Part shown: positions 26,401-39,402 of the stretch, one piece after another
How positions within the stretch are numbered: position 1 is the first letter of the stretch
Layout: each line of letters begins with the position of its first letter
DNA from: Casuarina equisetifolia
Lineage: Eukaryota; Streptophyta; Magnoliopsida; Fagales; Casuarinaceae
Direction of reading: 5' to 3'
Assembly: GCA_028551475.1 (NCBI GenBank)
Contig: CM052357.1
Coordinates: 26,433,745-26,497,744, forward strand
DNA: 64,000 nt
The notes under the pieces: generated by a model
Database searches by the model: none
What the model was told of the DNA's origin: nothing
What the model saw: only the letters and a program-made list of their open reading frames with translations
Program-made: the position numbers and the translations under genes

Positions 26401-28444
26401 TGATATTAGTACAAATCAAGAATTTAACTCTTTCCATCAATACGTTGCCAAAGGAATTCCTAGGCTTGATAGGGAATATTAAGCGGTCACTAAGCCTATG
26501 AACTTTACTGTTATTTTTAAGGAATAAAGTATATACATAATAATTATTCTGGGTGCAGTAAGAGTGTTTAAAGATTCTAACTTATGTTGGCTTATGATAA
26601 CAGCTCTTTTAAGGTAACTTACTTTCAAGAAACTGTGAAGAACCAACAATCTGCAAAGGAATTTGGAGGAAGATGAGTGTCTTTATCGATTGAATAGTCT
26701 TACTGTTTGATTGAAGTGGCACATCTGTACTGTCATCAAAACTCCCTCATTGCGTCACGGTGCACATGTTTTGTTACAAAGTTGAGGCGATGACACTTCA
26801 ATCCCCTTCATGACTAGGAACTGACATTGATAGATTGTTCATAATAATTCAAGCAATATAATACTCACTATATCCAACTTGTATCAAGAAAAAGAAAAGG
26901 CAATACAATACATATTCACTATTAGCATTAGTACTGACCTCCGGTTTTTGTTTAATTTTCTAAATCTTGGGTCAAGCCCGAATCGACTCCATGTGTGCTG
27001 GCTAGCACTTACAAATTAGGATGAAGAACTCTCCATAATCTTCTGTTTACAATTCTAATGCTGAGCGAATCTCGTTGTTACAAAAATATGCAGTAGGTGC
27101 AGCACCAAAGAAGCTATATTACGAAATAGACTCTGTAACCACTCTAATTATAAATTTCATACCAAAAATGAATCGGCAACTTGGAATAGGATAATTTTTG
27201 TTTGGATCCTCTGATCCTGAAACTAGAACTTGCAAGAATCATACAAGATTTGGCAGAATTCTGATGCAAACAAGATTCTCTAAAGGTCTTTGGCGTTTCT
27301 GTGAGTATGCACGCTTGTTTAGGAAAATGATTATCGATTTCTTTATGTTATGTGGATCCTTTGGACTGTCCAATATCATGTTCGGGGAAGACAGATCCAA
27401 GAAATAATTGAGAAGACAAATGCAAGAACTGAAAACGACCAACAGAGAGGTGGAGTGAGATCCAACGTTAGCGTGCTTATTCTAATCATCCTGCAGCATT
27501 ATTGATGAGTTCTTTATCTGGCAAAAGGGGAGACTGAAGTGCCATTCATTTACCTGCGAGAGTGCCATTCATGCTGTTACAGACAACCTTTTACTGATAG
27601 ACATTGCTGTCGAGAAAAGCAAAGGTGGATCTTGAGAAGAGAATCACAGTATAGGGTTCAGGACCTGAATATAAATACCTTTTTTTCTTGTAGCATTGCA
27701 TATTAATGGCTGCATTAAGAGATCTGTACACACCAGTAGGGTTAAATTATATGCTATTTCTTCTGTTGGTGCAGTGTTTATCCTATCTTGAGATGCCCCA
27801 GAAGGAGGGGAGAACATTTGATCGCTCGTTATCAGAAAGGCAAATAAGCAGAACCAATGTGGACAACACAGAAAGGTAAGAACAAAAGCAGCCAAGGACC
27901 AATCTAATCTAAACGACTTATGAAAGCCACTTCACTTAGAACAGTAAAATGGTAAGCAGATGGGAGAGAGCCAAATGTTCCTAATGATTAGCTTTTGATA
28001 CTAAATATCATAAGGGTTTAATAAAGACTACTCTATTATCCGTAAAAGACTTCTAAAAGAACGAAATCATCAAGCATAATAAACTAATATACTAAACTAT
28101 GAAATACATACCAACTTTTATGAGAATCCATCTAAATTTATGATTGAAGACTCTGTCACTTAAAATATAGGTTTTGATATTGTTATTGGATAACATGTTC
28201 TAAAGTTAAAGTAAAGAATATTATAACCTAATTAAATTTGTTTTACCTCATGTGACCTTAAACTTAATATCATTTGTTATGCAATATGTGTGTGTAAGAA
28301 AAAAAATTTTATGTTGAAAATATGATTCATTATGACAAAGTTTAAATAAAAAAATAATTTTTTAGTTCTTATTTTAATTTTTAAGTATTTTAAAAAGTTA
28401 TAAATTACTTAGTTGAGACTAGACTCTACACGAGTAAGGAAAAT
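23499..28444. other. Gene-poor intergenic DNA
   Basis: The first 200 bases or so are the probable 3' UTR of the transporter. Beyond that I see no open frame with family-like sequence, no RNA gene and no intact mobile element. A short GA run is at 24292-24305. Two direct repeats of about 45 bp occur at 26017-26062 and 26216-26260. The rest is AT-rich. Confidence 0.5.
26017..26260. repeat. Pair of ~45-bp direct repeats
   Basis: 26017-26062 and 26216-26260 share AAGTGTCTTATAAGTTTTGA and a following T-rich stretch ending in GTCTT. Spacing about 200 bp. Possibly remnants of one element's terminal repeats; unproven. Confidence 0.6.
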
Positions 28445-28580
28445 GACTTTGATACCAATAAACAATCGGCCCCACAGTTAGCTCACTAAAACTTATAGAC
28501 AATAGTGAGATAAGGCCCTGCTCTTATAAAGTTGTGATTTTCGAACTCCTTTACTAGTGTGAGACTAATACTTTTACACA
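28445..28580 (-). mobile_element. TRIM/LTR-like remnant with primer-binding site
   Basis: Read on the minus strand, about 123 bp starting TGTGTAAAAGTATTAG at 28580 lead into TGGTATCAAAGTC at 28457-28445. That is close to the initiator-tRNA-Met primer-binding site used by many plant Copia and TRIM elements. No second terminal repeat was found nearby, so this is at most a remnant. It is followed on the plus strand by a 22-base T run. Confidence 0.45.
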
Positions 28581-30001
28581 AGGTAAAGTTTTTTTTTTTT
28601 TTTTTTTTTCCTTTTGTAAAATTGAGTTAGCTGAACAAAATCCTTCATTATATAACCAAAACAACGTATAAAATTCTTGACATAAGTTAAGTTAACTTCA
28701 AAGCCACCGTCAGTCTCCCATATGGGTTATGATAATTTCTCACTTTTCTTTCAACAGGAGGAAGCACTTTATCCAAAGCAGCTGTGTTCTTGGTGGACTC
28801 ATCCATTTCTGGTGTAACATATAAAATGCAATGATTACACTCTCAACATCCTGGAACAAAGAAGGAATTTTCTCCACTGCACTCTATTTATGGGCAAGGG
28901 TGTCATCTGAGCCTATTTATTTATGTACAAACGTGTTCTCGTGATTTCTTTACCAAATCAACTTAAAAAAAAGGCGGGTGTTGTTGGCAAAATATGCACC
29001 GAAAAGACATTTTTACCCTTATCGTATGGCCCACCTTGCTTAAAAAAAGAAGTAGAGGCTCCAGACGTGGGCCCCGAAACAACTGTCCCGTTTAACTTTT
29101 CTTTATACTTAATATTTTTGGGCTCGGATATTCTTTGTTTAAGGCTTACAGTTCGAATAATGCTCAGCTCTGACCTCCCCGACCCTGGAAACGGCTAAGG
29201 AATATTCCCATTTCTTTTTACCAGCCCCTATAAAAAAATAAAAAATAAAAAATAAAAAAGTTACTGTCTGTTTTTACCATGTTAATTTATTTAAAGAATA
29301 AGACACAGCATTAAAATAAGCTAATTTTTATTTATTTATTTATTTTTAAAAGATAGTCATACAGTGACCGGTTCTAGTTCCAGTTTGGTCAAACACTATA
29401 ACTAGATTTTCAGTGGTCGTGTTGGGGGCTTTACTTGCGGTCAACGAAAGGCTTAGCTAGACTGACTTGCCTGCTCAGATTCTGGTGGTGTAGGACAGGG
29501 AATGGCAGCAAAAGGCGGCATCTGGTAATGGAATTATTAAGTTACTGCAATTCTAATCAAAGATGCTTGGATGTATAAACTGAGATGGTAAAACTTTGGG
29601 GGAGTTAATTGAGTGGGTGTGCTTGTCTAGATTGCTTGACAAATACCCCACATGGTGCTGGGTTCTTCCAGCTGCAGATACTTTCCCTCATAGTGTGGCT
29701 TTCCCATGTTTAAGAGGGAGGGCCTGTGAAACCTTGTGAGAGTGAGAAGAATCACTAGCTCACACTCCTTTAGTTGGTTTTCTTTCTTTTGTGTTCCTAC
29801 ATTGCGGAGTGGAGTGAAAGAGTCTGGGAGTGAAATCTTGTAGCTTTTCCTCGTTTCGTTGGTCGGTTCTTGAATTGGGTTTTGCTCAGTTCTTAGTGTT
29901 CAGATCTGGGTCATGGTAGTTTCTTGAAGATTTTGTGGCGTCGTGTTCGTCGGTGCGTGGTTTTCAGCTTGTGAGGTTCAACGCCACTCTGGATACCGGA
30001 A
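28581..30001. other. Intergenic DNA and CSLC5 promoter/leader
   Basis: Starts with a long T run (about 28588-28609). No gene seen to about 29700. The last 250 bases look like transcribed leader. They include a short upstream ORF ATG-GTA-GTT-TCT-TGA at 29913-29927 before the main ATG at 30002. Confidence 0.45.
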
Positions 30002-32977
30002 ATGGCTCCAAGGTTGGACTTTGCTAACTGGTGGGCAAAAGATACCCGCAAGGGTAACCCGGTGGTTGTGACAATGGAGAATCCCAACTTCTCCGTTGTG
30101 GAGATTGACGGTCCCGACGCGGCGTTCCGGCCCGTGGAGAAAAGCCGGGGCAAGAATGCCAAGCAGGTCACCTGGGTCTTGCTTCTCAAAGCCAACCGAG
30201 CCGTCGGTTGCATCGCTTGGCTCGCCACAGCCCTCTGGACATTGCTCGGAACTATGAAGCACAGGCTGATCCGGGGAGAAGGAGTAAAGAAGGTGAGTGA
30301 GAAGATGAGTAAAGGGAAGTTGCTTTTCAGAGTCATTCGAGCGTTTCTATTCACTGCCTTGGCCATCCTGGCCTTTGAGGTTGTTGCATACTTCCAAGGC
30401 TGGCATTATTTTGAGAATCCCAATTTGCACATCCCGCGGACATCTGAGTTGCAAGGCTTGGTCCACTTGGTTTATGTTACTTGGTTGACAGTGAGGGCTG
30501 ATTACATTGCGCCCCCAATTCAAGCACTCTCTAACTTCTGCGTTATTCTTTTCCTTATACAATCTGTGGACCGTATCGTGCTTTGCTTAGGTTGCTTGTG
30601 GATAAAGTACAAGAATGTCAAGCCAAGAATTGAGAAGGATCCCTTCGAGTTAGATGATGTTGAGGGGTGGCGCTCTGAGTACCCTATGGTTCTTGTTCAA
30701 CTTCCGATGTGTAACGAGCGGGAGGTAAGATGCAACTTTTTTCTTCTAGTTCCTTATGTAATTCTCTCCGTTGTTCTATGTTGCTTTTAACCTGAGAGAA
30801 TTCTGAATATGGATCCTTTTTTTAACTGTGTTAGTGTTAGTAGATATTCTATTCAGGAACAGATTGGGAAATTTTGGGAGCATGTATTTCGAAACTTAAA
30901 GAAAACGATTCTTTGAAAAAAAAAATACACATATATATCTAGATAAAGAAAGAAAGGGGAAAATTTCTACTCCTTGATTTGGACAGAATTAACGTATTCA
31001 TAATGTTTGGGAGTAATTTGTGTGGTTCATGCACACGCTTTTAGAGGCACGTACTTACATACCAAACTGTCAAATCTAATTCTGCACTACCTAACAAGTA
31101 TTTGAAGTACTACGTCACAATCTTCAGATCTATTATTTTCATTTATTGGAATTGAATAAGTTACACTGACTGGTTATATATCTAATGAAGGCATCGAAAT
31201 TAGTTTGATCAGTGAATCAAGTGCAACCAATCCGTGCATTCTTTTGGTGAACTTTTCTTGATGTTGATAAGGCTTTGTGCACTGACCTTATGCAGGTTTA
31301 TGAGCAGTCGATCTCTGCAGTTTGCCAACTTGATTGGCCAAAGGACTGTTTACTGATTCAAGTTCTAGATGATTCTGATGATGAGAGTATTCAATGTTTA
31401 ATTAAGGCAGAGGTTGCAAAATGGAGCCAAAAAGGCATTAACATAATCTATCGGCATCGTGTAGTTAGAACTGGTTACAAAGCAGGGAATCTCAAGTCTG
31501 CAATGAGCTGTGATTATGTTAAGAGTTATGAGTTTGTTGCAATATTCGACGCAGATTTCCAACCTAATCCAGATTATCTTAAGCAAACTGTGCCACACTT
31601 CAAGGTGGGGAAAGAATTATAAACTTTTGGTGACATTGTAGTCTAAGTAATCTTCAGGAATTTAATCTGTACGTCTGTCTTACCTTGTTAACAGGATAAT
31701 CCTGAACTAGGTCTCGTTCAGGCTAGATGGGCTTTTGTGAACAAGGAGGAGAACTTGTTGACTCGTCTTCAAAACATTAATCTGTGTTTCCACTTTGAGG
31801 TGGAACAACAGGTTAATGGGATATTCCTTAATTTCTTTGGTTTCAATGGAACTGCTGGTGTCTGGAGAATTAAAGCCCTGGAGGACTCTGGAGGCTGGCT
31901 TGAAAGGACAACTGTTGAGGATATGGACATAGCTATCCGAGCCCATCTCAGTGGTTGGAAATTCATCTTCCTTAATGACGTAAAGGTAGTGATGCATTAT
32001 GATTGGACTTAAGTGAGAGGCGCATGATACCTGACTTTTATCTTTTTGAAAAGAAAAATTATTCTGTTTCTATATTCTGTGAATTTGTTTCAAGATTAAG
32101 TGTATGTCTGTTTCCAGGTCCTTTGTGAACTTCCTGAGTCATATGAAGCTTACCGGAAGCAGCAGCATCGCTGGCATTCTGGTCCTATGCAGCTCTTTAG
32201 ATTGTGTCTTCCAGCAATTATAACTTCTAAGGTACCTTTGATAACCTCAAATATTACTTGTTAACATCTTTGGCCTTGACCTGTAACTATTCGTTAGTGC
32301 TAACTAAAGTGCTTAACTATTTGATATTGCAGATATCGGTATGTAAGAAGGCAAACTTGATACTGTTATTCTTTCTGTTGAGGAAACTCATCCTTCCCTT
32401 CTATTCCTTCACATTATTCTGCATAATTCTTCCTTTAACCATGTTTGTTCCGGAGGCTGAGCTACCTGTCTGGGTCATTTGTTATGTTCCTATTTTTCTG
32501 TCATTCCTCAACATTCTTCCAGCCCCTAAATCATTCCCCTTCATTGTTCCTTACCTACTGTTTGAGAACACCATGTCTGTTACAAAATTCAATGCAATGG
32601 TATCTGGACTATTCAAGTTGGGTAGCTCCTATGAGTGGGTTGTCACCAAGAAGGCGGGTAGGTCATCGGAATCAGATTTACTGGCTGCTGCAGAAAAGGA
32701 ATCTAAAACAATGAACCAACCACAGATGCATAGGGGAGCTTCTGAGAGCGAGCTTTCTGAATTGAACCAAATTAATGAAAAGAAAGAAGTGGCTCAAGTT
32801 CCACTAAAGAAAGTTAACAAGATATACAGGAAGGAGCTCACTTTGGCATTTCTTTTGCTCACGGCCTCTGTCAGAAGCCTGTTAGCTGCACAAGGAGTCC
32901 ACTTCTACTTCCTGCTTTTCCAAGGGGTGACCTTTCTTCTTGTGGGTCTTGATCTAATTGGGGAGCAGATAAGCTAA
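30002..32977 (+). CDS. CSLC5: CSLC xyloglucan beta-1,4-glucan synthase (CSLC5-like)
   Basis: Golgi membrane family-2 glycosyltransferase that makes the beta-1,4-glucan backbone of xyloglucan from UDP-glucose; 693 residues, normal for the family. Five exons keep phase: 30002-30724, 31296-31604, 31695-31985, 32118-32231 and 32333-32977. The N-terminus ([34 protein letters not shown]) is typical of CSLC and closest from memory to CSLC5. Catalytic motifs are complete: DDSDD at 266-270, FDADF with D325 and D327, TVEDMD with D420, and QQHRW at 456-460. Hydrophobic helices lie near 55-75, 115-135 and 185-205, with a further set after residue 485. The C-terminal cytosolic loop is rich in Ser, Glu and Lys. 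Gene order with the upstream UTr7-like transporter suggests a conserved hemicellulose-related pair. Confidence 0.95.
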
Positions 32978-34650
32978 TAATGAAAGAAAACAAGACAGCA
33001 CGAGAAATAAAAGCCACTCTTCTGCCTTCGTTCGGTCAATATGCATTTTAGCAGCACTGATCTGTATGATCAGTGGAAGCAACAAAGTTCTACCCTTTGG
33101 CACTGGCCTATTGAAGGAGTAATCACCCAATTCAATAAAGTGAATTTCTGGCATTCCTCATTCAATTTAAGTATCCAATATGATTTCACTGTTTACTGGT
33201 CACTTCATATGATATTCATGGTCTTCGTATTTCCTCGTCCACTGCTGGGCATTTGTCATTGTAATCTTCCACAGGTATTGAATTGTTGTTTGTTATGGTA
33301 GGAATAGAACACTCTATTTTCTGTAATTTTACTGCAGTTGACATCAAACCTTGCTCTTGTCATATTTGTATTCGTACTTCATAGACTGTGAGGAGAGTAC
33401 AAGGATGAGACTATTCAATGCTTTCTGGTTTATACTTACATAGATTCTTTCTTTTCCAATTGAGTGAGACATGTAAACCTCTCTGTACATTTATCATGGT
33501 TTATTTGAAGTAATGAATAATTTGGCCCTCTCTCTCTCTCAAATACACACCCTCTCTCTCCGCCTTTCTATTACTGTTTTGGTGGTTCTGCAGTTTGCTT
33601 ACGTTGCCGCTTGTATGCACCCACATTTGCAGAATCCGGTTGCAATATAAATAAAGAAAAAAAAAAGTGTCGGCAGGAAAAATGTGTGGCAACAAGCTTG
33701 GCTTCTGAGTGTTTAGAGGTGGCAGAGGTTTTGCTGCATATCCTTACATATTTTCCATTATAGAATTTACATGATTGAGAGGGCCCAGATAGTAAAGCAT
33801 ATATGCTGATTCTGGCCTTTGTAAATGGTGTTTCGCGTTGGCAAATGTTATTCAAGTTGTAGTCTATCCATCTCGTTGATCACCCTCTATTGGTCCAGTC
33901 CATTTGTCTTGGACCGCCAATCAACAAAAAGCTTTGATTTGACAAGCCAACTGCTGTACCCCTTACATTCCTTATTCATTTTCGGAATAATTAAGCTGTC
34001 AAGCTTGACGCATGTGGGTTAGGGACGGGTGATATTCAGGTAGGATGAAGATTTGCTAAATTTTCTCTTCACAGGTAAAGCTGTCTAAGTAAGTTTTGAA
34101 AAATTACACAATCTCTCAAAATTAATTTGTTCTTCAACTTGTTCAACCCAAAGCAGCAAACCCAACATGAAAAAAAAAAAAATCCATGAAATGGATGACA
34201 CATTTAACATCTCATATAAATGGTTATATGATCATCATATTTGCAATCTTGATGTATTTGATATATGTAAATTACCAACTTGACGGAGTGCTGATGGATA
34301 AAGAACGATATTGTTAGGAATGAAATGACATCATATAGGCATAAAATGAAATCAACGTCGCTTGCATACTGATGGTCATGTTTGTCAATGGCGTTCAACG
34401 TTCTTTGTTTGCAAATTGGGAAAACAGAAAGGAAAATCTCGATTCAATTGCAGGCCATTCAAGCAATGAATGGTTTTTATTCTTTCCAATTCGTAAATTT
34501 CTGTATGAAAGGAGTGTTTGTGAATCTATTAGACAAAGTAGAACTTTGAGTGATTTATTGTATCGAATTTATAATCTTTCTGATTGATTGAAAGATTAAG
34601 TTCACCATGGCAGTTCTGCTTTCAACTTCTTTTCAATTTATCATTTCAGT
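32978..34650. other. CSLC5 3' UTR and convergent intergenic DNA
   Basis: Roughly the first 500 bases are probable 3' UTR of the CSLC gene, ending near a CT-rich tract at 33520-33560. The remainder up to the convergent channel gene A holds no recognisable gene. Confidence 0.5.
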
Positions 34651-37600
34651 TCAATCATCCAACTCCATTGAGAAGTCAGGTTCTTCAGGCTTTGGCAACT
34701 TAGGCAGTTGAATATGTCTGAGTATTTCAGCTCCTCTCCTTGTGTTTGCAGCAAACCTTGTAGCCAGTGTTCTGGCACGGAGGTTCTGATTTGCTTGCGA
34801 ACGAGGTGAAGATGCAAAAGGATGCTCCTCCACATCATGCTCTGTTTCCTCAGCGACTTGCTTGCCACGACTATATGAGAATGACTCTCTCGTGCTTAGC
34901 TTCTCTGCCATTATCCTCTTCTGGTGTCGACGCCAAGCAGCCTGAATGAAGCAAGCAGCCCATGTCCTCCACTGGTGAGAGTAAAAGCGGAAAGCATGTT
35001 GTATCTTCTTACTATGGAGACGTCTAAATTGATTTGCAACAAATTTGAGATCTTCTGCTTGCAGCGCAAAGGCTTCGACCTCATTAAGGGCATTGACTGT
35101 TCTTGTAGATGAAGGTAAGTTAAGAGAAGATTTTGGAAGCAACGCCCAAGTAAGGAGCTCTTCCCCACAAAAATCGCCAGGCCCCAAAGTAATCAAATTA
35201 AAGAAACCTGTCCGGCCTCCATTTGCAGTTGAGCTATCTAATCTTCCCCGAATGATGAAGAGCATTTCTGTCACAGGGTCACCTTCGCGAACAATGTAGG
35301 TTCCCTGAATACTTAAGGATGACATGAAGCGCTCACTAATGGCATCAAGTAGCTGACCATCCATTTGGGAGAAAAGGGGGACCTGCAATTAGAGAAACAG
35401 TACATGGTTCAACTACTATTAGAGTAAGAAAATTTGGAAGTATATGAATATATTCAACTTGATTGATGACTTTTGATATGAGGAATGAGAAGAATGTGCT
35501 CAACTTTTTATGAATAATGTAAGCAAATTGGCAACACATCAATTGGAAAGAAGCCACACAGTAATTAGACCAATTGTTTAGACGCAATACAAATAACTCC
35601 ACTCATTCTTCTTATTGAAATGTATTACAAAGACAAAACATGGACTCTAGTAGTTTAGCATGAATAGTATCCCATACAGAGATAACTTACACGTAGAAGA
35701 AGCTCCAAGCATAGGTGGCGTTGTATATCTCGACGAAGATCTGTAGATAAGTCTTTTAATATTGAATCTTCATTAACTCCTCGAGTTGCAAGCCATTTAT
35801 ATTGAACAAATCTTCTGACACGTACACGAAGATCTTTAGGAAGTTGGCGATGTTCCATCCATTCCTCTGTGTCTCGTCGTTTAAGCCTCCACTCCTCTAA
35901 TCTCCCAGATAGAGATTGCAAATAGGTCTGTACCAAATATAATACCAATAGATGGGATATAGAGTATACATTTTCCAATGCATGGCACAGAACACTTACT
36001 AGGATTGATGTTAATCTACTGCAACACAATCCCTCTAGTGATTGCCACATAATAGAGAAAAGTATTATATAATTTTAATAAATGAGATAGATATTCAAGA
36101 ACAATAAGCATCTAGCTTTTTAACCCCTACACTCCCCATAAGATAAAGACATAAAGTGATGAATTTGAACCTTGAGCAATGTCCAAAATATACCCAAGAA
36201 TTAGTCTGCACAAAGGTGCTCAAAACGTCTCTATCAATGTGTAGTTTCAAGGACCTTAACAGAGCCCTGAAAGCCTAACAACTGAAGAGATATTTTCACT
36301 CTTTTTACAGTTAAAGAAACGAGAAAAAAAAACATTTACTTATATTGTTTAGCTAATGGAAGCAGAAGATAGAAGAAATCAAAGGTTCTAAAACTTCAAA
36401 TATTCAATCTGAATGAAAATAGAGGCCTTGGAAATATATAATTGCTAGTGATCTAGTCAATCTTGTCCAAGTTCAACCATAGAATAACAAAGATATTGCA
36501 CCATGGATATGATTAACTTGAATTATGAACCGTGCAATGAAGATGGATGCTCTAAATAATGGTGCAAGTGTACCTGTATGTTTCCAATCAAATGGGCAAA
36601 CAGAACTAGACCCATTACTCCAATGAGAATGGCATAAATAGTTTCCCCAATATACGTGGTTGTGGTTAAATTCTGGCCGTAGCAACTGAAAGAGAAAGGG
36701 AAGAGATACATCACAATTTTGAATAAACTAGCCATTTAGAGGACAAATTTTTATTAGCCTTTGAAATAAAGCAGGGTAACTTTTTGTGAATATAGTTGGT
36801 GATTTGCCATTGATAACCTAAAACACAAACAAATCCCTGACAGAAAACAAAAAATAAAGAAATTAAGGGCTCCCCGCGCACACTTGGAATTGGGTTGAAA
36901 ATAAAGCTTGTTATGACAACAGAAGATATATAGCATTTAGACATAAGACATGCAAAATTCTACATAAGATGTGATGCACGAAAGTCTTAGGTTATTGGAA
37001 ACTTGTGACAATGAGAGACAGTATTCTTTTCTACACATCATTATATTATTTTTCTCTACTTTTTCATTGGTTGCAGAAATAACTTACATTGGTTCCTGAA
37101 ATCTATATATTATATCTCTATTTATTATAGTTCTGTAATGTTTAAGAACAACAATACTCTTTAATGGTTTCTCCGCAGAGCCTATTACTGAAACTTGTAT
37201 CATTATGTGCCTATAATGTCAGGAAACATAGCTATAAAGTTCAACTGCAAAAACAAATGACAAGATCACACCAAGTTACCATATCCTTTAAATTAGAAAA
37301 AATGGAAACCAATGTAGTGGTAAATGAGATTGACAGAGCATGTTCTAAAATTATACCCCAAGTTCTGCAAACCAAACCATAGACAATAGAGACACTTCTC
37401 AATAAACGCCGTGGTGGTAACGTTATTTTGCAAAGCACTCGCAAACATGCCAAAATGGAAGGTACTATCGTCGTTACCAGCATTGCAGTTACCAAACACA
37501 ACGGAAGTGTTTGCCAGGGGAGTGGGGATACAGTACAAGGACCGGAGACAAATTCCAGGGTTATTATTTTCTTGCTTGCATTCGCTTCTCAAGCATGTTG

Positions 37601-39402
37601 TATATCGTGCAAAGGACAAGAAATACCATGATGCTCCTAAGACCTGCACAAACAGGAGTCAAACGGTTATACAGTACTCTGAATGAAAGTGGAAGCTAGG
37701 CTGTGGACTATAAGTGAAGAGAAGTGGTATACATGACTGGCTAACATGTATAGTAGGAGATTATATGCAGCCCCACCCCAAGCTGTCCTTGTGATTATAT
37801 CAGTGGTTTTGATAATCTGAGAACTCAACGGGAGAATCAGATATAGCCGGGGAATGTATTGGAGGAAGACGACCAGCACAATGAGATTGTCTGCAACTTC
37901 AAGCTTTGAACCTTGAGTTATTGGGAAAATCCCCCACATCAGAATCTGCCAAAAGATAAGCGACAATTTATGCTTCTTCAGTTCAATAACTATTAAGAAT
38001 GGTATAAAAAGTATTTTATATTACTTAAATTTTGTTTGTAAATCAACTATAAAACAAAATAAAGTTTCCTCCATACAACCTAACTTTAAGGGAGAGAATA
38101 AATTTTTTAATGTAATATTAGAGTCCAAGTTTCAAAAGAAGTATTGTTTTTTTTTTTTAGAACTTGTAGATAGTGTGTTCTTGAGAAAGATTTTTTCACA
38201 CTCAAGATGGGGATTATGTTGAAATCCAACATGTGTCTCATGTTACCAATATATTGGCTTCTTGTGCTTCTTGTATTTGTATATGGAACATAATGGATTT
38301 CAACTTTTCAAAAATTAAGAATACCTGTATGACACAGTTATTTAGTAGATTTGATTCCTACGGGATTGCCATAGGAACCCAAGTTTTATCAACTTTTCTA
38401 CAGTATATCTAAAGCTAAGAATCAATGCCGAATCTTGAGCAGTGAATGAAACCCGCAAATGTGGGGAAAAAGTAGGAAAAAGGAAGAAAATTTGAAATGT
38501 TAAGCAGCTGCCTCAACCCAATAATTTACGAAATGGAGAAAGTTTTAATTTCTATAAATAGAGAGATGAGGTAACTCAGTTTTACAAATTCCATAGGTCA
38601 TTTGCCAAATTCTAAGCCAAAAAAAAGAAAAGGATTGTTGATCGATTATCTTTGAACCGCTAAAAAACCATTGAACCAATTGCACGTAAATCAAAGTCAA
38701 AAGTAACAGGCAGTATCTGAAGAATGGGCAATGCGGCCAAAACATCTCTGAAGAATTCTGATCCTAAGTACCTCCATGCAATCATCCTCCGATCCATGAC
38801 AAGCTCCCCCCTCCCAGAAACAATTCAACTTGGCAACACATAAGCCGTCTGGAACTTTACGAATATATTCAACCCATAAAATATGTCGGCAATAGTCCGG
38901 AAACACGTAATCACAATTTGCAGATTCATATCAGTTGTTAGACACATGGAACTATCACTTTGGTTCAGCTGCTCCGGAAGGTAGAAAAAAAGTGGATCAA
39001 TAAATAGCGCTACCACGCAGGAGAACAAGAAAACCCTGTTCCACAGCCGGATAATATGACTGTCAGGATCTAGAATTCCCATCTGACATATGTTATGGTT
39101 CTCCCGGAAAACCTTAGACTTCTTAAAAGCGGAAGTTGCTCCAGTGATTTGTCTTCCATCACCAATACCGCCGCCTTCTGGTTTAAACAGAGCGGTGGAT
39201 ACCTTGGCTATCGGCACAAGCTCCTGTACGTGTTTCCGGGCACCGTTCTTTTCCCGAAGTCGCATATTTTGATTGTCATCGTTGTAGAACCTATGAAGGT
39301 GAAATCCAACGAACAGTATCACAAAGAGAGTGAAAACAACAATGAAAAGGAAAAGAAAACAGAGGGTGTGGTGGAGAATTACCTCACTTTCTTAAACTTC
39401 AT
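34651..39402 (-). pseudogene. CNGC copy A: group I cyclic-nucleotide-gated channel, two disabling lesions
   Basis: Plasma-membrane cation channel family with six helices, a pore loop, a C-terminal cyclic-nucleotide-binding domain and an IQ calmodulin site. Exons on the minus strand: 39402-39383, 39290-38717, 37945-37733, 37643-37357, 36685-36574, 35927-35691, 35382-34651. If joined they would give about 724 codons in one frame except for two faults. An in-frame TGA stands at 38825-38827 (codon 162), where copies B and C have Ser in PSSRVFG. The donor after the second exon reads AT (38715-38716) where B and C have GT. Otherwise the pore (GQNL), binding domain (GDFCGEELLTWAL) and IQ region (FIQAAWRRHQKR) are preserved, so decay is recent or the 3' half still has a use. 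Assembly error should be excluded. Confidence 0.8.

Noticed and set aside
38710..38720. AT at the copy A donor as a minor-spliceosome AT-AC intron
   Set aside because: U12 AT-AC introns begin ATATCC; here the bases are ATACTG and the sister genes have an ordinary GT donor at the same place.
38697..38906. 69-codon frame as a separate small gene
   Set aside because: It is the shifted frame across the damaged second exon of CNGC copy A.
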